From Pseudomonadota bacterium (GTDB lineage: Bacteria; Pseudomonadota; Alphaproteobacteria; Rhizobiales; Xanthobacteraceae), in the NCBI GenBank assembly GCA_003576765.1, contig QEVP01000022.1, forward strand, positions 1 to 58,563: DNA of 58,563 nt, read 5' to 3'. Shown one piece after another: positions 35,275-43,574 of the stretch. Made by a program: the position numbers and the translations under genes. The notes beneath the pieces were generated by a model. It was not told where the DNA came from, searched no databases, and saw only the letters and a program-made list of their open reading frames with translations. Within the stretch, counting starts at the first letter, position 1, and the number at the start of each line of letters is the position of its first letter.

Positions 35275-36453
35275 ATGTCAGTTGAAAGACGGGTTTTGTT
35301 GCGGGCGGCGGTCTGCGCCGTCGCGGTCGGCGCGTTCGCCGGAATGGCGTCGGCGCAGGAGACCGTCAAGATCGGCCTGATCGTGCCGATGACCGGCGGG
35401 CAGGCCTCGACCGGCAAGCAGATCGACAACGCCGTCAAGCTGTACATGCAGCAGCACGGCGATACGGTCGCCGGCAAGAAGATCGAGGTGATCCTCAAGG
35501 ATGACGCGGCGCTGCCCGACAATACGAAGCGGCTGGCGCAGGAACTGATCGTCAACGACAAGGTCAGCGTGATCGCCGGCTTCGGCGTGACGCCGGCGGC
35601 GTTCGCCGCCGCCCCGCTGGCGACGCAGGCCAAGGTGTTGCAGATCGTGATGGCGGCCGGCACCTCGATCATCACCGAGCGCTCGCCCTACATCACCCGC
35701 ACCAGTTTCACGCTGGGGCAGTCCTCGATCATCATCGGCGACTGGGCGGTGAAGAACGGCATCAAGAAGGTGGCGACGCTGACCTCCGACTATGCACCCG
35801 GCCATGACGCGCTGAAATTCTTCAAGGATCATTTCGTCGCGGGCGGCGGCCAGATCGTCGAGGAGGTCAAGGTGCCGCTCGCCAACCCGGACTTTGCGCC
35901 GTTCCTGCAGCGCATGAAGGATTCCAAGCCCGACGCCATGTTCGTGTTCGTGCCGGCGGGGCAGGGCGGCAACTTCATGAAGCAATATGCGGAGCGCGGC
36001 CTCGACAAGAGCGGCATCAAGGTGATCGGACCGGGCGACGTGATGGACGACGACCTGCTGAACGGCATGGGCGATTCGGCGCTCGGCGCGGTGACCGCGC
36101 ACATGTATTCGGCGGCGCACCCTTCGCAGATCAACAAGGACTTTGTCGCCGCCTACAAGAAAGCCTATGGCCAGCGCCCCGGCTTCATGGCGGTCGGAGG
36201 CTATGACGGCATCCACCTGCTTTACGAGGCGCTGAAGAAAACCGGCGGCAAGGCCGACGGCGATTCGCTGATCGCGGCGGTGAAGGGGATGGCATGGGAG
36301 AGCCCGCGCGGGCCGATCTCGATCGATCCCGAAACGCGCGACATCGTGCAAAACATCTACATCCGCGAGGTCAAGAAGGTGGACGGCGAACTGTACAACG
36401 TCGAGTTCGCGACCTTCGAGGCCGTCAAGGACCCCGGCAAGACCAAGAAGTGA
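35275..36453 (+). CDS. Transporter C, periplasmic binding protein
   Basis: A 392-residue type I binding protein. Signal peptide MSVERRVLLRAAVCAVAVGAF...SAQ with paired Arg, mature start ETVKIGLIVPMTGGQASTGK. Characteristic segments are GFGVTPAAFAAAPLATQAKV and FVFVPAGQGGNFMKQYAERG. Start at 35275 is set by GAAGGGAGAGACGCC. It heads the plus-strand operon with LivH, LivM, LivG, LivF and a methyltransferase-like gene, although 192 bases with repeats separate it from LivH. Ligand unknown. Confidence 0.9.
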   Translation: MSVERRVLLRAAVCAVAVGAFAGMASAQETVKIGLIVPMTGGQASTGKQIDNAVKLYMQQHGDTVAGKKIEVILKDDAALPDNTKRLAQELIVNDKVSVIAGFGVTPAAFAAAPLATQAKVLQIVMAAGTSIITERSPYITRTSFTLGQSSIIIGDWAVKNGIKKVATLTSDYAPGHDALKFFKDHFVAGGGQIVEEVKVPLANPDFAPFLQRMKDSKPDAMFVFVPAGQGGNFMKQYAERGLDKSGIKVIGPGDVMDDDLLNGMGDSALGAVTAHMYSAAHPSQINKDFVAAYKKAYGQRPGFMAVGGYDGIHLLYEALKKTGGKADGDSLIAAVKGMAWESPRGPISIDPETRDIVQNIYIREVKKVDGELYNVEFATFEAVKDPGKTKK

Positions 36454-36490
36454 GTTTGCCGGATTCAGACGAATGACTGAACTTCAAGAT

Positions 36491-36602
36491 CGTCATGCCC
36501 GGCTTTATGCCGGGCATCCATGTCTTTCTTTATTTACACGTCTTCCTTTGTCTATCTGCGACAAGAAAGACGTGGATGGCCGGGACAAGCCCGGCCATGA
36601 CA
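36491..36602. repeat. Family-C inverted pair
   Basis: CGTCATGCCCGGCTTTATGC...CATCCATGTCTTT at 36491-36527 facing AAAGACGTGGATGGCCGGGA...CGGCCATGAC ending at 36602. The arms can pair across about 40 bases. It lies between the binding-protein and LivH genes of transporter C. Confidence 0.85.
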
Positions 36603-36645
36603 AGCCTGTACCCTGTCCGCGGCCCGGTAGCTGGATGGGCCTCCC

Positions 36646-37515
36646 ATGACCAACTTCCTCACCATCCTGTTCGATGGCGTGGCCTACGGCATGCTGCTGT
36701 TCGTGCTGGCGAGCGGGCTGGCGGTGACGCTCGGGCTGATGAACTTCGTCAACCTCGCCCATGGCGCGTTCGCGGCGTTCGGCGGCTATGTCTGCGCCGT
36801 GCTGGTCAACCGCTCCGGCGTGCCGTTCTTCGTCGCGCTGCCGCTCGCCTTCGCCGCCGCGGCGCTCGCCGGCGTCGTGGCCGAGCGCACGCTGTTCCGC
36901 CACCTCTATCGGCGCAGCGAACTCGAGCAGGTGCTGTTCACCATCGGCTTCGTGTTCATGGCGGTGGCGGCGACCGACTACGTGATGGGTTCCTCGCAGG
37001 TGTTCATCAACCTGCCGGACGTGCTGCAGGGCCAGATCGACCTGTTCGGCGTCGGCATCGGCCGTTATCGGCTGATGATCATCGTCATTTGCGGCCTCCT
37101 GACGCTGGCGATCCAGGGGACGCTGGCGCGCACCCGGTTCGGCGCGCGGCTGCGGGCGGCGGTCGACGATCCGCGGGTGGCGAGCGGGCTCGGCATCAAC
37201 GTGCCGCAGGTGTTCGCCTTCACCTTTGCGTTCGGCTGCGGCCTGGCCGGGCTCGGCGGCGCGCTGGGCGCCGAAATCCTCGGACTCGATCCGTACTTTC
37301 CGCTGAAATTCTTGATCTACTTCCTGATCGTCGTCACCGTCGGCGGCTCTTCCACCATCACCGGGCCGTTCATGGCGGCGCTCGTCCTCGGCATCGCCGA
37401 CGTCGCCGGCAAATATTATGTGCCGAAGCTCGGCGCCTTCGTCATCTACGCGCTGATGATCGTGATCCTGATCTGGCGCCCGCATGGCCTGTTCGGCCGG
37501 ACCGTGGCACGATGA
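36646..37515 (+). CDS. livH: Transporter C, LivH-type permease
   Basis: A 289-residue permease with about eight helices. Landmarks: FVLASGLAVTLGLMNFVNLAHG, TRFGARLRAAVDDPRVASGLGI and ACGLAGLGGALGAE-like segment in GCGLAGLGGALGAEILGLDP. Ends RPHGLFGRTVAR. Its stop overlaps the LivM start (ATGA), so translation is coupled. Partner of LivM below. Confidence 0.94.
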   Translation: MTNFLTILFDGVAYGMLLFVLASGLAVTLGLMNFVNLAHGAFAAFGGYVCAVLVNRSGVPFFVALPLAFAAAALAGVVAERTLFRHLYRRSELEQVLFTIGFVFMAVAATDYVMGSSQVFINLPDVLQGQIDLFGVGIGRYRLMIIVICGLLTLAIQGTLARTRFGARLRAAVDDPRVASGLGINVPQVFAFTFAFGCGLAGLGGALGAEILGLDPYFPLKFLIYFLIVVTVGGSSTITGPFMAALVLGIADVAGKYYVPKLGAFVIYALMIVILIWRPHGLFGRTVAR

Positions 37516-38555
37516 GCGACATGACCACTTTGTCCCCCGTGGCCGCGAGCACGGCGCGCATCGGGCGCTGGCGCTGGCAGGAGACCGCGTTCTGGCTGTT
37601 GGTGGTGGCGAGCTATTTTCTGTTCTCCGACCGCTACCTGATCCTCACCGAGATCGCATGGCTCGCGCTGTTCGCGCTGTCGCTCGACCTCATCCTCGGC
37701 TATGCCGGCATCGTCTCGCTGGGCCATGCGGCGTTCTTCGGCGTCGGCGCCTATGGCGTCGGGCTGCTCGCCAAGCACGGGATCATCGAGGAGCCGGTGC
37801 TGGCGCTGCTGGCCGCCGGGCTGATGGCGATGGCGCTCGGCTTCGTCACCAGCTTCCTCGTCATCCGCGGCACCGACCTGTCGCGGCTGATGGTGACGCT
37901 CGGCATCGCGCTGCTGCTGCGCGAACTCGCCAACCGCTTTTCCGACATCACCGGCGGCTTCGACGGCTTGCAGGGCTTTACCATCGCGCCGGTGCTCGGC
38001 CTGTTCGAGTTCGATATTTTCGGCCGCACCGGCTTCGTCTACTGCACGGTGGTGCTGTTCGTTTTGTTTCTCGCCGCGCGGCGGCTGGTCAACTCGCCGT
38101 TCGGCCTGTCGCTGCGCGCCATCCACAACAACCGCCTGCGCGCGGAAGCGGTCGGAATCCCGGTTGATCGCCGGCTGATCGCCGTCTACACCGTTTCGGC
38201 GTTCTATGCCGGCGTCGCCGGTGCACTGTTCACCCAGACGACAGCACTCGCCTCGCTCGATGTGTTCGCCTTCGAGCGCTCCGCCGACCTTCTCCTGATC
38301 CTCGTGATCGGTGGCGGTGGCTATCTCTATGGCGGGCTGATCGGCGCCGTGGTGTTCAAGATCCTGCAGGAAATCTTTTCGTCGATCACCCCGCAATACT
38401 GGCTGTTCTGGATCGGCCTCGTGTTCGTCGTCATCGTGCTGGTCGGGCGCGAGCGCATGCGGCGCTGGGCGCGGGTGGCGCCGGACTTTTTGCTGCGCCG
38501 GCTCGGCCTGTCGCGCGGCGTGGGCGGAGGCGGGAGCAGGGGCGGGGAGCCATGA
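37512..38555 (+). CDS. livM: Transporter C, LivM-type permease
   Basis: A 347-residue permease starting MSDMTTLSPVAAS at the ATGA overlap with LivH. Landmarks are LDLILGYAGIVSLGHAAFFG, SPFGLSLRAIHNNRLRAEAV and YTVSAFYAGVAGALFTQTTA. Instead of the usual short end it has a basic, Gly-rich tail RRLGLSRGVGGGGSRGGEP. Its stop overlaps the LivG start by four bases. Confidence 0.93.
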   Translation: MSDMTTLSPVAASTARIGRWRWQETAFWLLVVASYFLFSDRYLILTEIAWLALFALSLDLILGYAGIVSLGHAAFFGVGAYGVGLLAKHGIIEEPVLALLAAGLMAMALGFVTSFLVIRGTDLSRLMVTLGIALLLRELANRFSDITGGFDGLQGFTIAPVLGLFEFDIFGRTGFVYCTVVLFVLFLAARRLVNSPFGLSLRAIHNNRLRAEAVGIPVDRRLIAVYTVSAFYAGVAGALFTQTTALASLDVFAFERSADLLLILVIGGGGYLYGGLIGAVVFKILQEIFSSITPQYWLFWIGLVFVVIVLVGRERMRRWARVAPDFLLRRLGLSRGVGGGGSRGGEP

Positions 38556-39304
38556 CGCTGGCGCTGGAAACGATCGGCCTCGACAAGCGTTTCGGCGGCC
38601 TGCACGTCACCTGCGACCTTGCGCTCAAGGTCGAGGCCGGGGCGCGCCACGCCTTGATCGGCCCCAACGGCGCGGGCAAGACCACGGTGATCAACCTGTT
38701 GACCGGCGTATTGACCCCCGACGCCGGCCGTATCCTGCTCGAAGGCCGCGACATCACCGCGCTGCCGGTCAATCGCCGGGTGAGGGCCGGGCTCGCGCGC
38801 ACCTTTCAGATCAACCAGCTTTACCCTGAACTGACGCCGCTTGAGACCATCGGTCTCGCCGTTTCCGAGCGGCTGGGGCACGGCGCCGACTGGTGGCGGC
38901 GACGGGGCACGCGTGCGGAAGTCAACGACGAGATCGCCCGCCATCTTGAGCATTTCCGCCTCACTGACGTCTGCGACGAGCGCACCGTGACGCTGCCTTA
39001 CGGCAAGCAGCGGCTGTTGGAGATCGCGGTCGCCATCGCCTGCGGCCCGCGCGTCCTGCTGCTCGACGAGCCGGCCGCCGGCGTGCCGGAGAGCGAGCGC
39101 CACGACATCCTCGCCGCCGTCGCCTCGCTGCCGCGCGACGTCACGGTGCTCTTGATCGAGCACGACATGGACCTGGTGTTCTCCTTCGCCGACCGCATCT
39201 CGGTGCTGGTCAACGGAGCGCTGCTGGTCGAGGATACGCCAGAGCGCATCGCGCGCGACCCGCAGGTCCGGGCGGTCTATCTCGGCGAGGCGCAGGATGC
39301 GTGA
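38552..39304 (+). CDS. livG: Transporter C, LivG-type ABC ATP-binding protein
   Basis: A 250-residue ATPase with Walker A GPNGAGKTTV, Q-loop TFQINQLYPELTPLETI, signature LPYGKQRLLEIAVA, Walker B VLLLDEPAAGVP and H-loop LIEHDMD. VP in place of the usual MN/LN after the Walker B glycine is a mild variant. Overlaps LivM (4 bases) and LivF (8 bases), so the whole block is one operon. Confidence 0.94.
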   Translation: MTLALETIGLDKRFGGLHVTCDLALKVEAGARHALIGPNGAGKTTVINLLTGVLTPDAGRILLEGRDITALPVNRRVRAGLARTFQINQLYPELTPLETIGLAVSERLGHGADWWRRRGTRAEVNDEIARHLEHFRLTDVCDERTVTLPYGKQRLLEIAVAIACGPRVLLLDEPAAGVPESERHDILAAVASLPRDVTVLLIEHDMDLVFSFADRISVLVNGALLVEDTPERIARDPQVRAVYLGEAQDA

Positions 39305-40028
39305 CCTGCTCGTCATCGAGGAGTTGCGCGCCGGCTATGGCGAGGCCGTGGTGCTGCCGCGCTTCTCGCTGAACGTCGCGCAGGGCGAGGTGCTGGCGCT
39401 GCTCGGGCGCAACGGCACCGGCAAGACCACGCTGATCAATTCCATCGTCGGGGCGACGCGGCGCTTTGCCGGCCGCCTCGCGCTCGACGGTCGCGACATC
39501 ACCCGCCTGCGCCCGGACCAGCGCGCACGCGCCGGCATCGGCTGGGTGCCGCAGGAGCGCAACATCTTTCGCTCGCTCACCGTCGAGGAAAACATGAGCG
39601 CGGTGGCGCAGCCGGGCGAATGGGACATCGCAAAAGTCTACGAACTATTTCCGCGGCTTGAGGAGCGCCGCCGCAATTTCGGCAACCAGCTCTCGGGCGG
39701 CGAACAGCAGATGCTGGCGATCGGCCGCGCGCTGGTGCTCAATCCGAAAGTGCTGCTGCTCGACGAGCCGACGGAGGGGTTGGCGCCGATCATCGTCGAC
39801 GAACTGTTGGCCGCGCTGCGCCGCGTCACGCGGGTGGGCGCGACCTGCGCTATCATCGTCGAGCAGAATGCGCGAAAGATTCTCGGTCTCGCCGACCGCG
39901 TCGTGATACTGGAGCGGGGCGGCATCGTGCACGAAGGGCCGAGCGCGCCGCTCAGGGCCGACCCGTCCGTGCTGGAACGTTTTCTCGGCGTCTCGGGCGG
40001 GGCCGGCACGCCGCGCGATCCGGCCTGA
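39297..40028 (+). CDS. livF: Transporter C, LivF-type ABC ATP-binding protein
   Basis: A 243-residue ATPase with an intact Walker A GRNGTGKTTL, in contrast to transporter B. Signature LSGGEQQM, Walker B VLLLDEPTEGLAP, H-loop IIVEQNA. It starts inside the end of LivG and ends 23 bases before the next gene. Normal LivF length and tail. Confidence 0.94.
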   Translation: MRDLLVIEELRAGYGEAVVLPRFSLNVAQGEVLALLGRNGTGKTTLINSIVGATRRFAGRLALDGRDITRLRPDQRARAGIGWVPQERNIFRSLTVEENMSAVAQPGEWDIAKVYELFPRLEERRRNFGNQLSGGEQQMLAIGRALVLNPKVLLLDEPTEGLAPIIVDELLAALRRVTRVGATCAIIVEQNARKILGLADRVVILERGGIVHEGPSAPLRADPSVLERFLGVSGGAGTPRDPA

Positions 40029-40051
40029 CGCCGCATCAGGAGAACAAGAAA

Positions 40052-41167
40052 ATGCAACGAACCAGACCGCCTTTCCGCGCCGACCATGTCGGCAGCCTGC
40101 TGCGTCCGTTCCGTGTCAAGGATGCGCGTACCAAGCGCGCCAAGAGACAGATTTCGGCGGACGACCTGCGCCGCATCGAAGATTCCGAAATCGAGAAGGC
40201 GATTCACAAGCAGCGCGAGGTGGGCCTCAGGCTCGCGACCGACGGCGAATTCCGCCGCTCGTGGTGGCATTTCGATTTTCTCTCCCATCTCACCGGCTGC
40301 GAACTCTACGAGACCGAGGGCATCAAGTTCGCCGGCGTGGTGACGCGCGGCGAGAACATCCGCACCAACGGCCGCATCGACTTTCCCGACGATCATCCGA
40401 TGCTGGCGCATTTCAAGTTTCTCAAGGACAAGTGCGCCGGCACCGGCCTGATGCCGAAGATGACAATCCCCTCGCCGGCGGTGCTGCATTTCCGCGGCGG
40501 ACGCCAGGCGATCTCGACCGACGTCTATCCGGAGCTGGGGCCGTTCTTCGAGGATCTCGGCCGTACCTACCGCAAGGCGGTCAAGGCGTTCTACGATGCC
40601 GGCTGCCGCTATCTGCAGTTCGACGACACGGTGTGGGCGTATCTGTGCTCCGAGGAAGAACTGAACAAGGTGCGCGCGCGGGGTGAAAACGTGGACAGTC
40701 TGCAGCAGACCTACGCTCGCGTCATCAATTACGCGATCGCCGAGCGCCCCGCCGACATGGCGATCACCACCCATGTCTGCCGCGGCAACTTCCGCTCGAC
40801 CTGGATTTCGTCGGGCGGCTACGAGCCGGTGGCCGAGACGCTGCTCGGGCGCACCAACTACGACGGCTATTTCCTCGAATACGATTCCGACCGCGCCGGC
40901 GGTTTTGAGCCGCTGCGCTTTCTGCCGAAGGGCAACAAGGTGGTGGTGGTCGGCGCCCTCACCTCCAAGTCGGGCCAGCTTGAAAGCAAGGACGACATCA
41001 AGCGGCGGCTCGAGGAGGCGTCGAAGTTCGTGGCGCTTGAGCAACTGGCGCTGTCGCCGCAATGCGGTTTTGCCTCGACCGAGGAGGGCAACCTGCTGAC
41101 CGAGGACGAACAGTGGGCCAAGCTGCGCTTCGTCGTCGAGGTCGCCGATGAGGTATGGGGGCGGTAG
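40052..41167 (+). CDS. Cobalamin-independent methionine synthase-like methyltransferase (MetE C-terminal domain family)
   Basis: A 371-residue single-domain protein, about half the length of MetE. Putative zinc ligands are His241 and Cys243 (ITTHVCRGN), Glu276 (YFLEYDSD) and Cys338 (SPQCGF), in the order and rough spacing of MetE. The N-terminus PPFRADHVGSLLRP is typical of this group. Annotators often label it homocysteine methyltransferase, but without the MetE N-terminal domain the methyl donor may be something other than methyl-tetrahydrofolate. It follows transporter C by 23 bases with an AGGAGAAC ribosome site, so its substrate may be what transporter C imports. Confidence 0.85.
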   Translation: MQRTRPPFRADHVGSLLRPFRVKDARTKRAKRQISADDLRRIEDSEIEKAIHKQREVGLRLATDGEFRRSWWHFDFLSHLTGCELYETEGIKFAGVVTRGENIRTNGRIDFPDDHPMLAHFKFLKDKCAGTGLMPKMTIPSPAVLHFRGGRQAISTDVYPELGPFFEDLGRTYRKAVKAFYDAGCRYLQFDDTVWAYLCSEEELNKVRARGENVDSLQQTYARVINYAIAERPADMAITTHVCRGNFRSTWISSGGYEPVAETLLGRTNYDGYFLEYDSDRAGGFEPLRFLPKGNKVVVVGALTSKSGQLESKDDIKRRLEEASKFVALEQLALSPQCGFASTEEGNLLTEDEQWAKLRFVVEVADEVWGR

Positions 41168-41191
41168 CGCCTGCTTCCGCTATACCCGCCG

Positions 41192-42160
41192 TTACGCGCC
41201 GGCGGGGTGGGCGCGCGCCTGAATTCGGCGCACCCGCTCGCGGTGGGCGATATAGAGGCCGCTGGCGATGATGATCGCGGTGCCGATCAGGGTCCAGCCG
41301 TCGGGAAAATCGCCGAACATGACAAGGCCGAGGATCGTGACCCATATCAGTTGCGAATAGGCGAGCGGTGCCAGCACCGAGGCGTCGGCGTAGCGGTAGG
41401 CAATGACGATGATCCAGTGTCCGGCGGTGGAGGCGGCACCGATGACGACCGCGATCAGGAGCTGTTGCGGCGTCGGCGCGACCCAGACGAACGGCACCAG
41501 AGCCGTGAGCACCACAAAACCGACCAGCGCGGAATAGGTCATCGTCGTGGCGGGGCGATCGACGCCGCTGATCTGCCGCGTCAGCACCAGCGCGAACGAC
41601 CAGCCCAGCGCCGACACGATGGGAAAGATCGCCGCCGGCTGGAAGGCGCTGGTGCCCGGCCGGATCACGATCAGCACGCCGATCAGCCCGACGATGGTGG
41701 CGAGCCAGCGCCGGATGCCGACCTTTTCCGCCAGCATGACGATCGACAGGCAGGTGACGAACATCGGCGCGACGAAGGCGGTCGCCGAGGTTTCGGCGAT
41801 CGGCAGGTAGCGCAGGCCCCAGATGAAGAACAAGGTCGAGCACGTCAGCCCGAGGCCCCGCAGGACCTGCAATCCGGGCCGGCGCGTGCGCAGCACGTTA
41901 TTGGCGCGGCCGAACGGCCACAGCGTCGTCGGCAGCATGATCAGCGCGAAGACGGCGAACCGGATCCAGGCGATCTCGATCGGCGGCAGTTCGCGCGTCA
42001 GGTACTTTGCCAGCGCGTCCGAGCACGCCAGAAACACCGTCGAGGCGATGATCAGGACGATGCCGCGGAGCGGACTGTCGGTGCGCTGCGGGATGCGGCC
42101 AGGTGGGCGGGCCGCAGCGGGAAGGGGGGCCGGATGGGGCGCGCGCAACCGGGACAACAT
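41192..42160 (-). CDS. DMT-superfamily transporter (EamA domains)
   Basis: A 322-residue inner-membrane protein with ten predicted helices in two EamA repeats (first DALAKYLTRELPPIEIAWIRF, second SALGWSFALVLTRQ). Such proteins export amino acids, metabolites or drugs; the substrate is unknown. The N-terminus is Pro/Ala-rich for about 30 residues. The start codon at 42160 lies inside a perfect 19-base tandem duplication, whose other copy supplies an out-of-frame ATG at 42179. Convergent with the transporter C operon. Confidence 0.85.
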   Translation of the reverse strand: MLSRLRAPHPAPLPAAARPPGRIPQRTDSPLRGIVLIIASTVFLACSDALAKYLTRELPPIEIAWIRFAVFALIMLPTTLWPFGRANNVLRTRRPGLQVLRGLGLTCSTLFFIWGLRYLPIAETSATAFVAPMFVTCLSIVMLAEKVGIRRWLATIVGLIGVLIVIRPGTSAFQPAAIFPIVSALGWSFALVLTRQISGVDRPATTMTYSALVGFVVLTALVPFVWVAPTPQQLLIAVVIGAASTAGHWIIVIAYRYADASVLAPLAYSQLIWVTILGLVMFGDFPDGWTLIGTAIIIASGLYIAHRERVRRIQARAHPAGA

Positions 42161-42184
42161 CGATTAACCGGGACAACATCGATT
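42147..42184. repeat. Perfect 19-base tandem duplication over a start codon
   Basis: AACCGGGACAACATCGATT occurs twice without a gap (42147-42165 and 42166-42184). Each copy carries CAT, the minus-strand ATG. Because the unit is 19 bases, the two ATGs are in different frames. Confidence 0.9.
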
Positions 42185-42439
42185 CTTATAAGGACTCAGC
42201 AGGAAGCGTCACTCAACGCGAATCGGACAGGTGCAGCAAGGGACGGGCGCGCAACGGCGATCATGCCCGGACGCATGACCGGCGTCCCGGCGTTCCGACG
42301 TGAGCATCCGGCGGGCTGGATAAGAGGGCGTTTGCGGGTATCACCCTGTCCGCGGTTGACTTTGTCACTGCCGTTTGCTCAAACGCGCCAACCGAAAGCC
42401 ACGCGACTTTCGGAGGTGGGAAGGCACCCGGTTACAACC

Positions 42440-42525
42440 GGGGGAGTGTCCCGAGTGGCAAAGGGAGCTGACTGTAAATCAGCCGCCGTATGGCTTCGGA
42501 GGTTCGAGTCCTCCCTCCCCCACCA
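42440..42525 (+). tRNA. tRNA-Tyr (GTA)
   Basis: An 86-nt class II tRNA with acceptor arms GGGGGAG/CTCCCCC, anticodon loop CTGTAAA (anticodon GTA), a long variable arm, T-arm GGTTCGAGTCC and encoded CCA at 42523-42525. The rlmB gene follows 134 bases downstream. A short palindrome, CCGAAAG-N8-CTTTCGG, lies at 42392-42413 just upstream. Confidence 0.97.
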
Positions 42526-42659
42526 GATTGATTTTTCAGCACAATTCGACGTTTCAAATCCCTTTCTGATGCTCTGAGTTTGCACCCGGGCGGCAGCTTG
42601 GCGACACGCGGCGCGGCGGCGAATTGCCAAACGGGGGCGCCTCGTGACACAAGCGCGCC

Positions 42660-43472
42660 ATGATGGATCGCCCGCCCCGCAAGCGTTTTCCGCCCGCCCG
42701 CAAGGGACCGCCCCCGCCCGGCGGCCGTCCGCCGCGTCATCAGTCCGGCGTCGCGCGCGACGGCGTCATCCTTTACGGCTGGCACACCGTTTCGGCGGCG
42801 CTCGCCAATCCGGCGCGGAAGATCCGCAAACTCATGCTCACCGAGAACGCCGCGCGGCGGCTGGCGGAGGCCGGCATCGTCCCCTCCGTTGCGCCGGAGA
42901 TGGTGCGGCCGGCGGAGATCGACCGGCTGCTCGGTCCCGACGTCGTGCATCAGGGCTTTTTCGCCGAGGCGGAGCCGCTTGCCGGCCCGAGCCTCGATGC
43001 GTTGCCGCGTGAAGGACTGATCCTGGTGCTCGACCAGATCACCGATCCGCACAATGTCGGCGCCATTTTGCGCTCGGCGGCGGCGTTTGCGGTCAAGGCG
43101 GTGGTGACGACTGCGCGCCACAGCCCGGAGGCGACCGGCGTGCTCGCCAAGTCGGCCTCCGGCGCGCTGGAACTGGTGCCGCTCGTCATCGTGCAGAACC
43201 TCGCCCGCGCGCTCGCGGCGATGAACGAGCAGGGCATTTTGACCGTCGGCCTCGACAGCGCCGGCGATGCCGATCTTGCCAGCCTGCCGTTGACCGCGCC
43301 GCTGGCGCTGGTGCTGGGTGCGGAAGGCAAGGGCTTGCGGCAGCTCACCCGCGAGACCTGCGCGAGTGTGGCGCGGCTCGACCTGCCGGGCGACATCAAG
43401 AGCCTCAACGTGTCGAATGCCGCGGCGCTGGCGCTCTATATCAGCGCCTCGCGGCTCGGGCTCATGGGATAG
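42660..43472 (+). CDS. rlmB: 23S rRNA (guanosine-2'-O-)-methyltransferase RlmB, TrmH/SpoU family
   Basis: A 270-residue SPOUT methyltransferase that modifies G2251 of 23S rRNA. The basic, Pro-rich leader of about 30 residues precedes the substrate-binding domain (LYGWHTVSAALANPARKIRKL). Motifs: LVLDQITDPHNVGAILRSAA (motif 1), ALVLGAEGKGLRQLTRETC (motif 2) and LDLPGDIKSLNVSNAAALAL (motif 3), forming the trefoil knot. Two ATGs stand in tandem at 42660 and 42663. tRNA-Tyr, rlmB and tuf are neighbours in many relatives; here tuf is 15 kb away. The TAG stop abuts a family-A repeat. Confidence 0.93.
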   Translation: MMDRPPRKRFPPARKGPPPPGGRPPRHQSGVARDGVILYGWHTVSAALANPARKIRKLMLTENAARRLAEAGIVPSVAPEMVRPAEIDRLLGPDVVHQGFFAEAEPLAGPSLDALPREGLILVLDQITDPHNVGAILRSAAAFAVKAVVTTARHSPEATGVLAKSASGALELVPLVIVQNLARALAAMNEQGILTVGLDSAGDADLASLPLTAPLALVLGAEGKGLRQLTRETCASVARLDLPGDIKSLNVSNAAALALYISASRLGLMG

Positions 43473-43520
43473 CGCATGATCCCGAAAAGTGGGAACCGGT
43501 TTTCGGAAAAGATCATGCTC
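43473..43520. repeat. Intergenic palindromic repeat, family A
   Basis: GCATGATCCCGAAAAGTGGG, AACCGGTTTTCGGAAAAGATC, ATGCTC. It follows the rlmB TAG directly, with TAGCGCATGATC in place of TAGAGCATGATC. Confidence 0.9.
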
Positions 43521-43537
43521 AAACAAAGAGATAATCG

Positions 43538-43574
43538 CTAGAGTCAGATTCAACCAAGTTGGATCAGACTCTAG
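43538..43574. repeat. 37-base palindrome at the 3' end of the hydroxy-acid oxidase gene
   Basis: CTAGAGTCAGATTCAAC and GTTGGATCAGACTCTAG pair in 15 of 17 positions around CAA. It separates convergent genes and could act as a bidirectional terminator. It also encodes the last residues and the stop of the minus-strand gene, which begins at 43564. A related half-site appears near 53650. Confidence 0.7.

Noticed and set aside
40052..41167. Full methionine synthase MetE.
   Set aside because: Only the C-terminal catalytic domain is present, at about half the length.
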